From contig DBYC01000051.1 of NCBI GenBank assembly GCA_002310035.1, forward strand, positions 1 to 54,666: DNA of 54,666 nucleotides, given 5' to 3'. Made by a program: the position numbers and the translations under genes. Under the pieces are notes generated by a model. That model saw nothing but the letters and a program-made list of their open reading frames with translations. It was not told the DNA's origin and ran no database searches. Positions within the stretch are counted from its first letter, which is position 1, and each line of letters starts with the position of its first letter. Positions 25,261 through 33,764 of the stretch are shown one piece after another. Origin of the DNA: a bacterium UBP6_UBA1196. GTDB taxonomy: Bacteria > UBP6 > UBA1177.

Positions 25261-26979
25261 TTAAAAATTAAGTTTTTTAATTTGTCTCAAAAGAAATTGA
25301 CTGGTTATTTCGTCAGACGAGTCTAATGTTGCGGTAATATCATCTGAGATTTCTTCATTTTTTATATCTATTACGAGAAATCTTACCACACACTCTTTTT
25401 TATTTTTATCAAACAGAGAAAGCAAAACATATTGAAATGGTTGATCAGATGCTTTCTCAGACCAGCATTTAGGATTGCTGCCACACTTACCGAAAGCTTT
25501 TAAGTCAGCTTTTGACAAAGACTTGTAACTTACCAAATTAAATTTTGGAGTATCTATAACCTCAATATCGGCAATAATTTTATCAGCTTTATATTCTTCA
25601 ATATTTTTCATTACAGGCTTCATGAAAAGCATTAATTCTCTTCCTTTTGTTTTTTTCATCTCCATTGCTGTTTTCATATACTTGTCGAGTTTTTGAGAGA
25701 ATTCAGTTCCGCCATTAACTATTGACTCGTCAAGAGCTTTGGCTGTTTTTATGCCGTTAAGCATAAGTGAGGAATTCTTTTCTTCAACACCTTTAATAAT
25801 CTGTTCACGTGCACGATTTAATTCTAAAAGTTGTTTTGTTAATGCAAGAATCTTTTCGTCTTCTTCACACCCACATTCTGTCTCTCTGATTTTAACAATA
25901 GTTTTTATTGCATCATTAATTTGACCTTTAGAATACATTTCGAGAACACGTTCTCGAGCTTTTGTAAATTTTTCTTTTGTCAGCTTTCTAATTTTGTTTT
26001 TTGCTTCCAAAAGACATTCACCTTTTGGAAACGATTCAATATAATCCTGCCAAGCTTCAAGTGAATTTTCATTTCTCGCATACTCACAGGCCTTTAAATC
26101 CGGTGAATTTGTGTTTTGTGCAACAGGTATTTGTGTTTTTGCCGGTTTTGCACCTTCGTCAGGAGTCGAAATGTTTCCGAACATCTGCGAAAGCAGCTCG
26201 TAAACTGCCGCTGCAACTTCTGTTTTCAGTTTCTGTTTGTCTCCGCTAAGGCTTTTTGTTGCCGCCGCCATTGTGCAGCTTTTTTCAACAGACGAGAGAC
26301 GCAGAACAAGGTCGCCGTCCTCTTTTGTAATTTTCAGAACCGAATTCGCGCTTATCTCCTTGCCGAGTTCGCATTTCAAATCTTCGTCATAGTTTAGCTG
26401 ATGGCTTTGTTTTTTGAGAGCAAGAAGCTGTTTCTGCTCGGCTGCACTCGAAACAAGCTCGATTTTCGAATTCATTCTCAACGCCTCTTCAACCTTCGGA
26501 ACCAGATTTCTGCTGGAACTATCGGCATCAAGGACAACTCGCGGAATTTCCTTGAAGTATGCCTTTATCGCTTTTTCGACATCCTTCACATGACCGAGCT
26601 GAACAAGCGGATCGTTGTTGTGCCAGCTGTAAAGGAACGCCTGAGGAAAGTCTTTGACTCCCCAGCTTCCGGCAATTTCCATATCCTCGTCGCATACCAT
26701 TTTGTCAGGCCGCCAGTCTTTAACCATGCAGCTTCCGTTGTCCCGCATCGGAGCGACGACAATAAGTTTCAAAGCGTCGCCGTATTGCTTTTTAAGTTTT
26801 GTCCACTCAGGAATAGCAGCGTCACACGGTGCGCATCCCGTCATGTAGAAATCAATCGCAACCAGTTTTACACCTGGCTTTTTCAACTCCTCTTTGATTG
26901 TGCTTTCATTAAATTTGCTTCGCGCGGAAAGAATACCGAAAACAGCCAAAACCAAAAAGAAAACAATAATTTTTTTCAT
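25261..26979 (-). CDS. Secreted thioredoxin / CsgG-LpoB-like protein with helical C-terminus
   Basis: 572 residues from the ATG at 26977-26979. A signal peptide is followed by a thioredoxin domain with CAPC at residues 49-52, almost identical to that of the protein at 22424. A CsgG/LpoB-like segment follows (LLALKKQSHQLNYDED, LGKEISANSVLKITKE). The last 270 residues are helical and lack DUF1566, ending in a domain with FGKCGSNPKCWSEKASD. It is thus a paralogue with the C-terminal module exchanged. Substrates are unknown. A good promoter lies at 27019-27047. Confidence 0.72.
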   Translation of the reverse strand: MKKIIVFFLVLAVFGILSARSKFNESTIKEELKKPGVKLVAIDFYMTGCAPCDAAIPEWTKLKKQYGDALKLIVVAPMRDNGSCMVKDWRPDKMVCDEDMEIAGSWGVKDFPQAFLYSWHNNDPLVQLGHVKDVEKAIKAYFKEIPRVVLDADSSSRNLVPKVEEALRMNSKIELVSSAAEQKQLLALKKQSHQLNYDEDLKCELGKEISANSVLKITKEDGDLVLRLSSVEKSCTMAAATKSLSGDKQKLKTEVAAAVYELLSQMFGNISTPDEGAKPAKTQIPVAQNTNSPDLKACEYARNENSLEAWQDYIESFPKGECLLEAKNKIRKLTKEKFTKARERVLEMYSKGQINDAIKTIVKIRETECGCEEDEKILALTKQLLELNRAREQIIKGVEEKNSSLMLNGIKTAKALDESIVNGGTEFSQKLDKYMKTAMEMKKTKGRELMLFMKPVMKNIEEYKADKIIADIEVIDTPKFNLVSYKSLSKADLKAFGKCGSNPKCWSEKASDQPFQYVLLSLFDKNKKECVVRFLVIDIKNEEISDDITATLDSSDEITSQFLLRQIKKLNF

Positions 26980-27018
26980 TTTTATCCTCAAAAAAACGAT
27001 TCATCATAAAAAACGCGA

Positions 27019-27047
27019 TATTCTAAGTGCTTTTAAGGTGATGGCAA
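27019..27047 (-). promoter_or_regulatory. Sigma-70-like promoter, TTGCCA/AGAATA
   Basis: Minus-strand TTGCCA (27042-27047), 17-bp spacer, AGAATA (27019-27024), 40 bases before the start at 26979. Confidence 0.6.
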
Positions 27048-27080
27048 GTTTCCGGTTGCTGGGCAAAAGCAGCGAATGAC

Positions 27081-27674
27081 CTAAATTTTCGAGACGAATC
27101 TGTTGCCTTCGATGTATTTCCGCCAGGGTTTGTCTTTAAATTCGCCGGCATAATCGATGTTTATCCTCGGGGCAGAGACTATGTTGAAATCTGAGAGCCC
27201 TGGATTTTTTTCGAGAAAGAGCTCTTTTCCGCCCGCAAGGTCGCATCCGTTGAGGCTTTTGTCGATAAGGAGGGCCTTTGCCAGTTTCCCGGGGCCGTTT
27301 GTCAGATCGGTCTCTTTGAGAATGCCTTTACGGTTTTCCCGGACAAGTTCGAGCCCCTTAACCGGTTCGACGGCGCGGATAAGCACGGCCTGCGGGTCGT
27401 CTTTTGGTGCCGAAACGACATTCAGACAGAAGTTCATCCCGTAAATCATGTAGATGTAGGCGTGACCTCCCGGGAGGAACATCGTCTCTGTTCTTTCGGT
27501 CCTTCTGCCGCCGAAGGTGTGACAGCCTTTGTCGAGAATTCCGCAGTAGGCTTCGGTTTCAACGATTTTGGCTATGATTTTGCCTCTACCGGTCTCTCTG
27601 ACGAGATAATGGCCGAGCAGATCCTCAGCGACGCTCAGGGCGTCCCGCATGAAAAAAGAGCGCGGAAAACGCAT
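27081..27674 (-). CDS. mpg: 3-methyladenine DNA glycosylase (AAG/MPG family)
   Basis: A 197-residue protein of the alkyladenine glycosylase family, which removes alkylated and deaminated purines from DNA in the cytoplasm. Diagnostic segments are LGHYLVRETGRGKIIAKIVETEAY (shortened: IVETEAYCG), MFLPGGHAYIYMIYGM, LIRAVEPVKGLE and LTNGPGKLAKAL. The glutamate of ETEAY is the expected water-activating residue. GGAG lies upstream of the ATG. Length is normal for bacterial members. It follows ybaK by 31 bases. Confidence 0.92.
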   Translation of the reverse strand: MRFPRSFFMRDALSVAEDLLGHYLVRETGRGKIIAKIVETEAYCGILDKGCHTFGGRRTERTETMFLPGGHAYIYMIYGMNFCLNVVSAPKDDPQAVLIRAVEPVKGLELVRENRKGILKETDLTNGPGKLAKALLIDKSLNGCDLAGGKELFLEKNPGLSDFNIVSAPRINIDYAGEFKDKPWRKYIEGNRFVSKI

Positions 27675-27705
27675 GGCAACTCCGTTAAAACAGCTCTCTG
27701 CCGCG

Positions 27706-28191
27706 TCAGAGTCTGATTATTTCAGCCCATTCGGCATTTGCAGCCTTCAGAAGGTCGTCAGGTTTCAAATTGATCTGGCAGCCGATCTTGCCTGCGCTGA
27801 CATAGATGCTTTCCAGCGCCTGAGCCGATGAATCGATCCGGGTCGGATAGCTTTTTTTCATGCCGATCGATGTGCAGCCGCCGCGGAGATAGCCTGTGAC
27901 ATTCTGCAGATCCTTGACATGGATCATCTCGACGCTCTTTTCGCCGACGCTTTTTGCCGCCTTTTTAAGGTCAAGCTCTGCATCTATCGGGATAACGAAG
28001 ACATAATAGCATCTCGGTGCACCCTGGCAGACAAGAGTTTTGTAGACCAGATCGTGCACCAGACCGAGTTTGTCGGCTGTTTCGCCGCCGTCCGAGAACT
28101 CTTTGCACTCGTAGCTCAGGGTTTCGTACTGAATACCGAGGCTTTCGAGGATACGCATAGCGTTCGTTTTGACTTCTTTTGATTTTGCCAT
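27706..28191 (-). CDS. ybaK: Cys-tRNA(Pro)/Cys-tRNA(Cys) deacylase YbaK
   Basis: A 161-residue YbaK/EbsC-fold protein. It matches the family in KTLVCQGAPRCYYVFVIPID, the conserved Lys-containing VTGYLRGGCTSIGMKK, and SAQALESIYVSAGKIGCQI. YbaK clears cysteine wrongly attached to tRNA-Pro. It lies upstream of mpg in the same direction; co-transcription is likely but no functional link is evident. Confidence 0.9.
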   Translation of the reverse strand: MAKSKEVKTNAMRILESLGIQYETLSYECKEFSDGGETADKLGLVHDLVYKTLVCQGAPRCYYVFVIPIDAELDLKKAAKSVGEKSVEMIHVKDLQNVTGYLRGGCTSIGMKKSYPTRIDSSAQALESIYVSAGKIGCQINLKPDDLLKAANAEWAEIIRL

Positions 28192-28238
28192 GATCTAACT
28201 TGTTGAAATTATTTTTTGAAAATTAAAGATATGCCGTT

Positions 28239-29483
28239 CTATTCGTTGTCGCCGGTCTCCGGTTCGTCGGTGTCGGGTTCAACTGTATCGTCGGAATCAG
28301 GCTCAACTGTATCGTCGTTCTCGGGATCAGTCGGTTCGTCGGAATCAGGTTCAACGTTTTCGTCGTTCTCTGGTTCGTCCGTGCTGTCGCTGTCCGGCTG
28401 AGTGGGATCGTCGTCTGTTTCTGGCTCTTCTTCATCACCGTAGATCTTGCAGACATCGTAGCCTTCCGGTAGCTTTTCGTAAGCCAGAGGTGCGCCGAAC
28501 GGATGGTCGCTGAAGAACTGGATCATCGTCGCCGTCGTCGGGCCAGCAACTGTATGCGAGCCGCCATGGTTGCAGAGGATGACGTCGTGGCCGAAGTCGT
28601 GCAGATACTTCGCAGCCTTGTTTGCCATGATGTTGAAGTCGATGCTGAAAATAGGCGGCATTCCCCATGTGTCGACGCCTGCCTCGCCGGAGACTAGGAC
28701 CTGCGTGTATGCTGAGTGGTCAGCCTCCATCTCGGGCCACTGGATCAATGAACCTACAAGACCCATGCTGTCGTCGAGGGATGCAACGCTTTCCGGATCG
28801 GAGAAGTATGCGCCGGAGTAGGTGAACGCGCTGGCAACCTTTTCAGATCTGAGCTGAGCAATGCTGTTTGCGGTGATTGCGCCGGCGGAGAAGCCTGTAA
28901 CGTGGATGTGTTTATCGTCAACAGTCCATTTTTTGCCGATGCAGGCGAGAACTTCGTCGAACATGTCCGCTTCAGCGCTTCCGTCTGTGATGTTGAGCAT
29001 ATCCCATTCAAGTCCCTGCATTGTCTGGAGGCCGAAACGGTTGCTGTCGGATTCCGGAACTACAAGGATGAAGGGCATGGTCTCGTTGTCGACAAGACCG
29101 GAGAGGAATGAATCGAAGTTGTCGGCCGTGTCGCCGTAGCCGTGCCATGCGAAGAGTACCGGGATTTTTTCCATCGACTCCGCATTCTCCGGCAGACGGA
29201 GTATGAAGTGTCTCGGATATTCGCTGACCATCAGGTTTTTGTTCATGCCGTCAGCAACATTTTCGCAGTCGAGCGGTTCGACCGGTTCAGGCTCGGCAGG
29301 GTCAGTGTCAGGCTTTACAACAGGTTCTTCGTCGTTTTCAGCGTCGGAATCGGACGGTTCCTCATCAGAAATCTGATCTGTGTCGTTTTCCGGTTCCTCC
29401 TTTGGGTCGTTTTTTTTGTTGTCTCCGCAGGAAACAAGCAGAAAAAGTGATGCAGCAAGAACTGCCAAGAATAATTTTTTCAT
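28239..29483 (-). CDS. Secreted lipoprotein esterase (PHB-depolymerase-like alpha/beta hydrolase)
   Basis: A 414-residue predicted lipoprotein (LVSCGDNKK). An acidic linker (residues 22-70) precedes an alpha/beta-hydrolase domain with the oxyanion segment LFAWHGYGDTADNF, the nucleophile motif GFSAG with S199, and a likely catalytic His in CNHGGSHTVAG. The pattern resembles LpqC, feruloyl-esterase and PHB-depolymerase-like enzymes; the substrate cannot be read. The last 60 residues are a second acidic tail of degenerate EPDSD and DEPTDPEND units. Acidic tracts at both ends are unusual. The gene diverges from 29766. Confidence 0.8.
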   Translation of the reverse strand: MKKLFLAVLAASLFLLVSCGDNKKNDPKEEPENDTDQISDEEPSDSDAENDEEPVVKPDTDPAEPEPVEPLDCENVADGMNKNLMVSEYPRHFILRLPENAESMEKIPVLFAWHGYGDTADNFDSFLSGLVDNETMPFILVVPESDSNRFGLQTMQGLEWDMLNITDGSAEADMFDEVLACIGKKWTVDDKHIHVTGFSAGAITANSIAQLRSEKVASAFTYSGAYFSDPESVASLDDSMGLVGSLIQWPEMEADHSAYTQVLVSGEAGVDTWGMPPIFSIDFNIMANKAAKYLHDFGHDVILCNHGGSHTVAGPTTATMIQFFSDHPFGAPLAYEKLPEGYDVCKIYGDEEEPETDDDPTQPDSDSTDEPENDENVEPDSDEPTDPENDDTVEPDSDDTVEPDTDEPETGDNE

Positions 29484-29688
29484 AATTCCTCCAAAATAAA
29501 AGAAATAAAAAACTTCAGAATTTTAAGTAAGGACAAATTTTGGTCAAGAAGGGACGGTCAGTTTTTTGTAAAATCTGCATAAACTGCGATTCTTTTTGTT
29601 GTCGATCGCGTGATAAATAATTTCCAAAGCGATTGTATAATAAATCTTTGTTTGCGCAACTAAAATATTAATATTAAATTAAAAAATA

Positions 29689-29716
29689 TTGACAATGAAA
29701 CTTGTTGTCTTATGCT
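29689..29716 (+). promoter_or_regulatory. Sigma-70-like promoter
   Basis: A perfect TTGACA (29689-29694), 16-bp spacer, and TATGCT (29711-29716) lie 49 bases before the start at 29766, within AT-rich DNA between divergent genes (29484-29765). I see no hairpin or RNA gene in the rest of that stretch. Confidence 0.6.
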
Positions 29717-29765
29717 GTACGAGTGACAAAGTTGTTTAATAATCTTTTTGCTTGGTGAGGGTTGC

Positions 29766-30782
29766 ATGAAAAATTTTAAAATTTGTTTTGCTGCTCTGGC
29801 GGTGGCGCTCCTTCTTTTGTCATGCGGAGTTGATAAGCCTGATATGGGCGGAGGCTCCGTGTCGCCGGACCGTGATCATTCAACTGATTCGGATATCTCA
29901 GAGGAGCCGGATCAGCCTGAAAGCAGCCGTCCGGAAAACGATCCTGACGCCGATAAGGAGGATGCCGGATACGGATCCCGCGATGAAGACAACGCTGAGT
30001 GGCGGGAAGATGCGGATCCTATTGAAAGCGAGGATCCTGATTCCACGGAAGATGCGGATCTTGTCGAAACCGAGGATCTCGATTCTCTGGAAGAAGCGGA
30101 TTTTGACGATTTTGAGGAGCCGGATCTTTCAGAAAATGAAGACTCGGATATTTCGGATGGCGGCGATCCGGATCTCCACGGCGAGGACTCGGACGCTGTT
30201 GAAGATCCTGACGAATCCAGTGATTCGGACTTTTCCGAATCCGGAGATGAGGATGAAGATAACGGAGTGGTGGGACCTCAGTTTGCCAACGGAGATATGC
30301 AGAACTGGGTCGACGGTGCTGTCACGGGCTGGAAAAAGAGCGAGGGGGCGCTTGCGGCGCTGACTTTGGAAAAGGAGGATACCGGCGGCGGAAACTTTGC
30401 GCTAAAGGTGACTCAGCCGCAGAACAGCAAAAATAAGCCGGGATTCGAATCCGAAGAGTTTGAGACTTCGTTGGAGAGTCCGCTCCCGCAACGGATAGAC
30501 TTCAGGGTGAAAACCGGCGCTGTTTCCAAGATCGCTGCAGAGCTTGTATGCGGGGAAACAAGTTTGAAATATAAATATATTGATGAAACAAAAACATTCG
30601 TAAAGTCAGGGAATTATTCGTACAATCAAATCGAGCTCCCCTCCTGGACGACTCTCTCGATAGAATTCGGCGAGGAGATGACATCCGAATTTTGGCAGGG
30701 GCAGCTCTGCAGGCTCTCCTTCAAGACAGGCTCCGGTCTGGATTTTGACGCCAGTTTTGATGATTTTAGGATAATCTACTGA
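29766..30782 (+). CDS. Acidic lipoprotein with a carbohydrate-binding-like C-terminal domain
   Basis: 338 residues from the ATG at 29766 (GGTGAGGG upstream). Lipobox LLSCGVD is followed by about 150 residues rich in Asp, Glu, Ser and Pro, with degenerate units such as EDPDSTEDADLVE. The C-terminal 160 residues begin NGDMQNWVDGAVTGWKK and run through beta strands to FDDFRIIY, a jelly-roll pattern seen in carbohydrate-binding or choice-of-anchor domains. It may be a surface binding protein. It converges with the next gene, five bases apart. Confidence 0.6.
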   Translation: MKNFKICFAALAVALLLLSCGVDKPDMGGGSVSPDRDHSTDSDISEEPDQPESSRPENDPDADKEDAGYGSRDEDNAEWREDADPIESEDPDSTEDADLVETEDLDSLEEADFDDFEEPDLSENEDSDISDGGDPDLHGEDSDAVEDPDESSDSDFSESGDEDEDNGVVGPQFANGDMQNWVDGAVTGWKKSEGALAALTLEKEDTGGGNFALKVTQPQNSKNKPGFESEEFETSLESPLPQRIDFRVKTGAVSKIAAELVCGETSLKYKYIDETKTFVKSGNYSYNQIELPSWTTLSIEFGEEMTSEFWQGQLCRLSFKTGSGLDFDASFDDFRIIY

Positions 30783-30787
30783 ATTTA

Positions 30788-31396
30788 TTATACAATCACC
30801 CCTGTACCAAATTGGTCAGGGCGGTGGAAGTCGGGTCTTTCGGATTCAACAGGGTTCCACATGCCGTAGTGGGAGAGCCCAGTTTTCGGATCAAGACCGG
30901 TCTTATAAAAGTTGAGTCCGAATTCAAAACCCTCTTTTATCTGGTCTGTGTCAAAACCGTGGTAGAGGCTTTTGACTTTGCTGAGCGGCAGTGTCACCTC
31001 CAGTTGCCATGAATCGCATGCTTTCCTGGCGGTGACGGTCGTGATCCCGCAGAGCCTTGTTCTCATCTGACGTGACTCTCCGAACTCTTCGAGCTTGTTG
31101 CCGCGGGAGTTCATCTCGACGTTCAGATATCCATCTGCGCCGAATTTTACAAAGAGTTCCATTACTGAATCAAGCCAGATCTTATCGCCGTTTTCATTGC
31201 AGTTTGCCCAGGGATCCGGCTGAAGGCAGACCATCCGGCAGACAAATTTCTGGCCTTTCACCAGAACGAGCTGCGCCCGGGCTTCAAATTTTTCTGCACT
31301 CTGCCAGCCGTAATTATCGATCTGCGCTGCCGGAACAGTGCTCCAGTCAACTGATCTTTCGCTCCCATAGCTCATTACGGAATACCTTTTTTTCAT
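30788..31396 (-). CDS. CBM9-like carbohydrate-binding-fold protein
   Basis: A 202-residue protein without a signal peptide. The order of segments (DIWLDSVMELFVKFG-like strand, LNVEMNSRGN, WQLEVTLPLS, NFYKTG) and the ending YGMWNPVESERPDFHRP with FG match the family-9-like carbohydrate-binding domains found as stand-alone proteins. Such proteins are mostly of unknown role. The absence of an export signal argues for a cytoplasmic or non-classical place. GGGAGG lies before the ATG. Confidence 0.7.
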   Translation of the reverse strand: MKKRYSVMSYGSERSVDWSTVPAAQIDNYGWQSAEKFEARAQLVLVKGQKFVCRMVCLQPDPWANCNENGDKIWLDSVMELFVKFGADGYLNVEMNSRGNKLEEFGESRQMRTRLCGITTVTARKACDSWQLEVTLPLSKVKSLYHGFDTDQIKEGFEFGLNFYKTGLDPKTGLSHYGMWNPVESERPDFHRPDQFGTGVIV

Positions 31397-31512
31397 AAAA
31401 ACCTCCCGATTTTTGCTTCGAGTAAACCTATGCTGCGAAAAAAATCGACTAAAAATTGTAAAAAACCAAAGAAAAAAGAGAATTTTGCGTTTTTAGTTTT
31501 GCAGGAGGGATT

Positions 31513-32421
31513 ATGTTTAAAAAGCTTGACTCTGTTTTTGCGATTTGTCTGCTTCTTGCAGTTTTTGTCTTCGTCTCCTGCGGCGATGGCGGCAAAAGCT
31601 CGGGAGAGGGGACGCAACCGGCTCCGGACGGGGAGAAGACTTCTGTTGACTCGGACGGCGCGTCCGGCGGCGATAATGAAACTCCGGTCGTTCCGGGAGA
31701 TGATGACAACAGCGGGGGTCAGTCCGGCGGCGGAGAGGCTGAGCCTTCGGATGACAGCGAGCCAGCAACTCAGCCGGACGGCGATCCAGCGGTCCAGTCG
31801 GATGAGAGTGCCGCCCCGGACAACGATAATCCCGGCGGAGAGGAGAGCGGCCCGAAAAAGTGCCGTACGAGCTGCAAGAGCGCGGCGGACTGCGTAGTCA
31901 GCGGGGCGAACGCGTTTACGGACGAGGACAACTACGAGTGCAGAAACGGCGACTGCATATACAAAGGCTGCCTGAACGACGACGAGTGCCAGGCTGTTTA
32001 CGGCGCGATACCGAACAAAACGTACAAATGTAATCCGGAGGGCTCTTACGGAACAGCCGAGTGCACGCCGACCTGTTCGGCCGCAAGCGACTGCAGCATG
32101 TACAGGGATGCCTACGGAGACACTACGGAGTATCCGTATGACAACGACAACTATGAATGCAGAAACGGCTTTTGCGTCTACACAGGCTGCAACAGCGATG
32201 CCGAGTGCGATAAAATTTCCTCGGAATATGTGCAGATGAAGTGTGTCCAGCCGGAATATTATTCAAACGGGATCCGTATTTGCACGACATTCTGCTCGGA
32301 TGCTTCCGAATGCGGAGATACCGGGATCTACGACTGCATCGACTATCAGTGCGTCGCGAAGGATTGTTCCGATACCGAGTGGTGCAGGCAGAATTTCGGA
32401 GAAGAGTTTACCTGCCGGTGA
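31513..32421 (+). CDS. Cys-rich repeat lipoprotein
   Basis: A 302-residue lipoprotein (FVSCGDGGK) with a 90-residue Gly/Asp/Ser/Pro linker. The rest is about three repeats of a disulfide-rich unit: CRTSCKSAADC with YECRNGDCIYKGC, then CTPTCSAASDC with YECRNGFCVYTGC, then CTTFCSDASEC with YDCIDYQCVAKDC. The regular Cys spacing resembles EGF-like or Dickkopf-like surface modules common in Myxococcota-type lipoproteins. AGGAGGG precedes the ATG. It heads a plus-strand cluster of four surface proteins. Confidence 0.65.
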   Translation: MFKKLDSVFAICLLLAVFVFVSCGDGGKSSGEGTQPAPDGEKTSVDSDGASGGDNETPVVPGDDDNSGGQSGGGEAEPSDDSEPATQPDGDPAVQSDESAAPDNDNPGGEESGPKKCRTSCKSAADCVVSGANAFTDEDNYECRNGDCIYKGCLNDDECQAVYGAIPNKTYKCNPEGSYGTAECTPTCSAASDCSMYRDAYGDTTEYPYDNDNYECRNGFCVYTGCNSDAECDKISSEYVQMKCVQPEYYSNGIRICTTFCSDASECGDTGIYDCIDYQCVAKDCSDTEWCRQNFGEEFTCR

Positions 32422-32449
32422 TTGATTTGTGGTTTTTCAGGAGGATATT

Positions 32450-32665
32450 ATGTCGATAAGCAAGGTCGGGGACGCAGCAAAACAGAAGCTTTTTCTGGTT
32501 CACTTCAAGGACGGCTACATCAAGGCGGTGATAGCCGTGACGACAGACCAGATCAAGGCGGATCTGGCAGCTGCCGACGAGCCCGGACGCGGAGTCGGGG
32601 ATATCGAAAAGATCGTTCTCGAGCAGAACTATTACCCGCAGAATGAAGATTATTTTGATGTTTAG
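32450..32665 (+). CDS. Small cytoplasmic protein of unknown function
   Basis: A 71-residue protein, no signal peptide, starting at the ATG at 32450 behind AGGAGG at 32439-32444. The centre (LFLVHFKDGYIKAVIAVTTD) predicts beta strands followed by a helix. I do not recognise the family. It lies between two lipoprotein genes with gaps of 28 and 10 bases, so it is probably translated with them. Confidence 0.6.
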   Translation: MSISKVGDAAKQKLFLVHFKDGYIKAVIAVTTDQIKADLAAADEPGRGVGDIEKIVLEQNYYPQNEDYFDV

Positions 32666-32675
32666 AGAGGATAAA

Positions 32676-33755
32676 ATGAAGACAAAATTTTTGGCAGCCA
32701 GCCTGGTGTTCCTGCTTCTGTTTTCTGTTTCGTGCGGAAGCGGTGACGGCGGATACGGCGACTACGGAGATTCAGGAGACTCGGGACAGGCTCCCGACAA
32801 AGACAACGACAGCGCGAAACCGGATTCCGGAGATTCCGGTGCTGCTGCAGATTCGGATGCAACAGATACTGCGCAGGAACAGGATGAGGATGCCGTTGAT
32901 CCCGGCGAGCCGGACGAGGACGAGGCGGAGATCCCGGACGAGGGACCTGTCGACGAGCCCGGGAGCTGCTTTGACATCCTTGCCTGCATCAATAACTGCC
33001 CGGAGGGGGATACCGGCTGCGTGAGCGGATGCTACAACATCGGAAACGATGCCGGACAGGAGAATTACCGTGCATGGAGAAACTGCTACAATGCGGCGTG
33101 CGGCGAGTTCGAGAGCTGGAATCTGGAATGCTCTTCCGAAAACTGCCCCGACGAGACGGAACTGTGCGATCTCGAGGCTGCGATGAAGAGCAAGGTCGAG
33201 TATCCGGCGCCTTACGGATCGCTCAAGATCGCGGCGGAATACAACGCCATGATCTACGATTTGCCGAACGATGAGGGCGACGAGGCCCTTGTGCTTCTCG
33301 AGAGCTATGCCAAGGGAAAAATCTCAACAAAGGATATCGGCAAGGGCACGACTCTTTCGTTCGTCCACAACTACGCGAGCGGAGGCGTCGAATGGATAGA
33401 GGTCTTCCAGGCGCCGTTCAGCAAATCGACGATGACTATCGGGACTCCCGGCGTGATGCTTCGCTTCAGAAAGGATAAGATCGCGGTCGGCGAGGCTCAG
33501 CTTGGTATCGGGTTAGACGGTGACGCTCTTCTGATCGTCGTCGACATCGACAAAAACTACAACATCAAGTGCTATCACGCATTCGGTGCCGGAAGCGTAA
33601 ATGTCGAAAAACTCAATATAGTGTGGAACACGCCAGGAGGAGATCTGAAACTCAGCAGCGGCGATATCGAGCTCTTCAGCCCGAGGAATGTCCCTGAACT
33701 CGGCGGCGATGCCCGTGCGGTCCTGGGCGTAGAGGCCTGCCAACTTATCAAATAA
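32676..33755 (+). CDS. Acidic lipoprotein with Cys-containing domain
   Basis: 359 residues from the ATG at 32676 (AGAGAGG upstream). Lipobox SVSCGSG is followed by a Gly/Asp/Ser-rich and then Glu/Pro-rich linker (residues about 22-100). A short Cys-rich segment (CFDILACINNCPEGDTGCVSG, shortened) has paired cysteines and NCYNAACGEFESW. The C-terminal 190 residues look like a beta-rich domain (LSFVHNYASGGVEWIEVFQ, VGEAQLGIGLDGDALLIVVD). Family unknown. A surface role is likely. Confidence 0.55.
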   Translation: MKTKFLAASLVFLLLFSVSCGSGDGGYGDYGDSGDSGQAPDKDNDSAKPDSGDSGAAADSDATDTAQEQDEDAVDPGEPDEDEAEIPDEGPVDEPGSCFDILACINNCPEGDTGCVSGCYNIGNDAGQENYRAWRNCYNAACGEFESWNLECSSENCPDETELCDLEAAMKSKVEYPAPYGSLKIAAEYNAMIYDLPNDEGDEALVLLESYAKGKISTKDIGKGTTLSFVHNYASGGVEWIEVFQAPFSKSTMTIGTPGVMLRFRKDKIAVGEAQLGIGLDGDALLIVVDIDKNYNIKCYHAFGAGSVNVEKLNIVWNTPGGDLKLSSGDIELFSPRNVPELGGDARAVLGVEACQLIK

Positions 33756-33764
33756 GAGGCTAAA

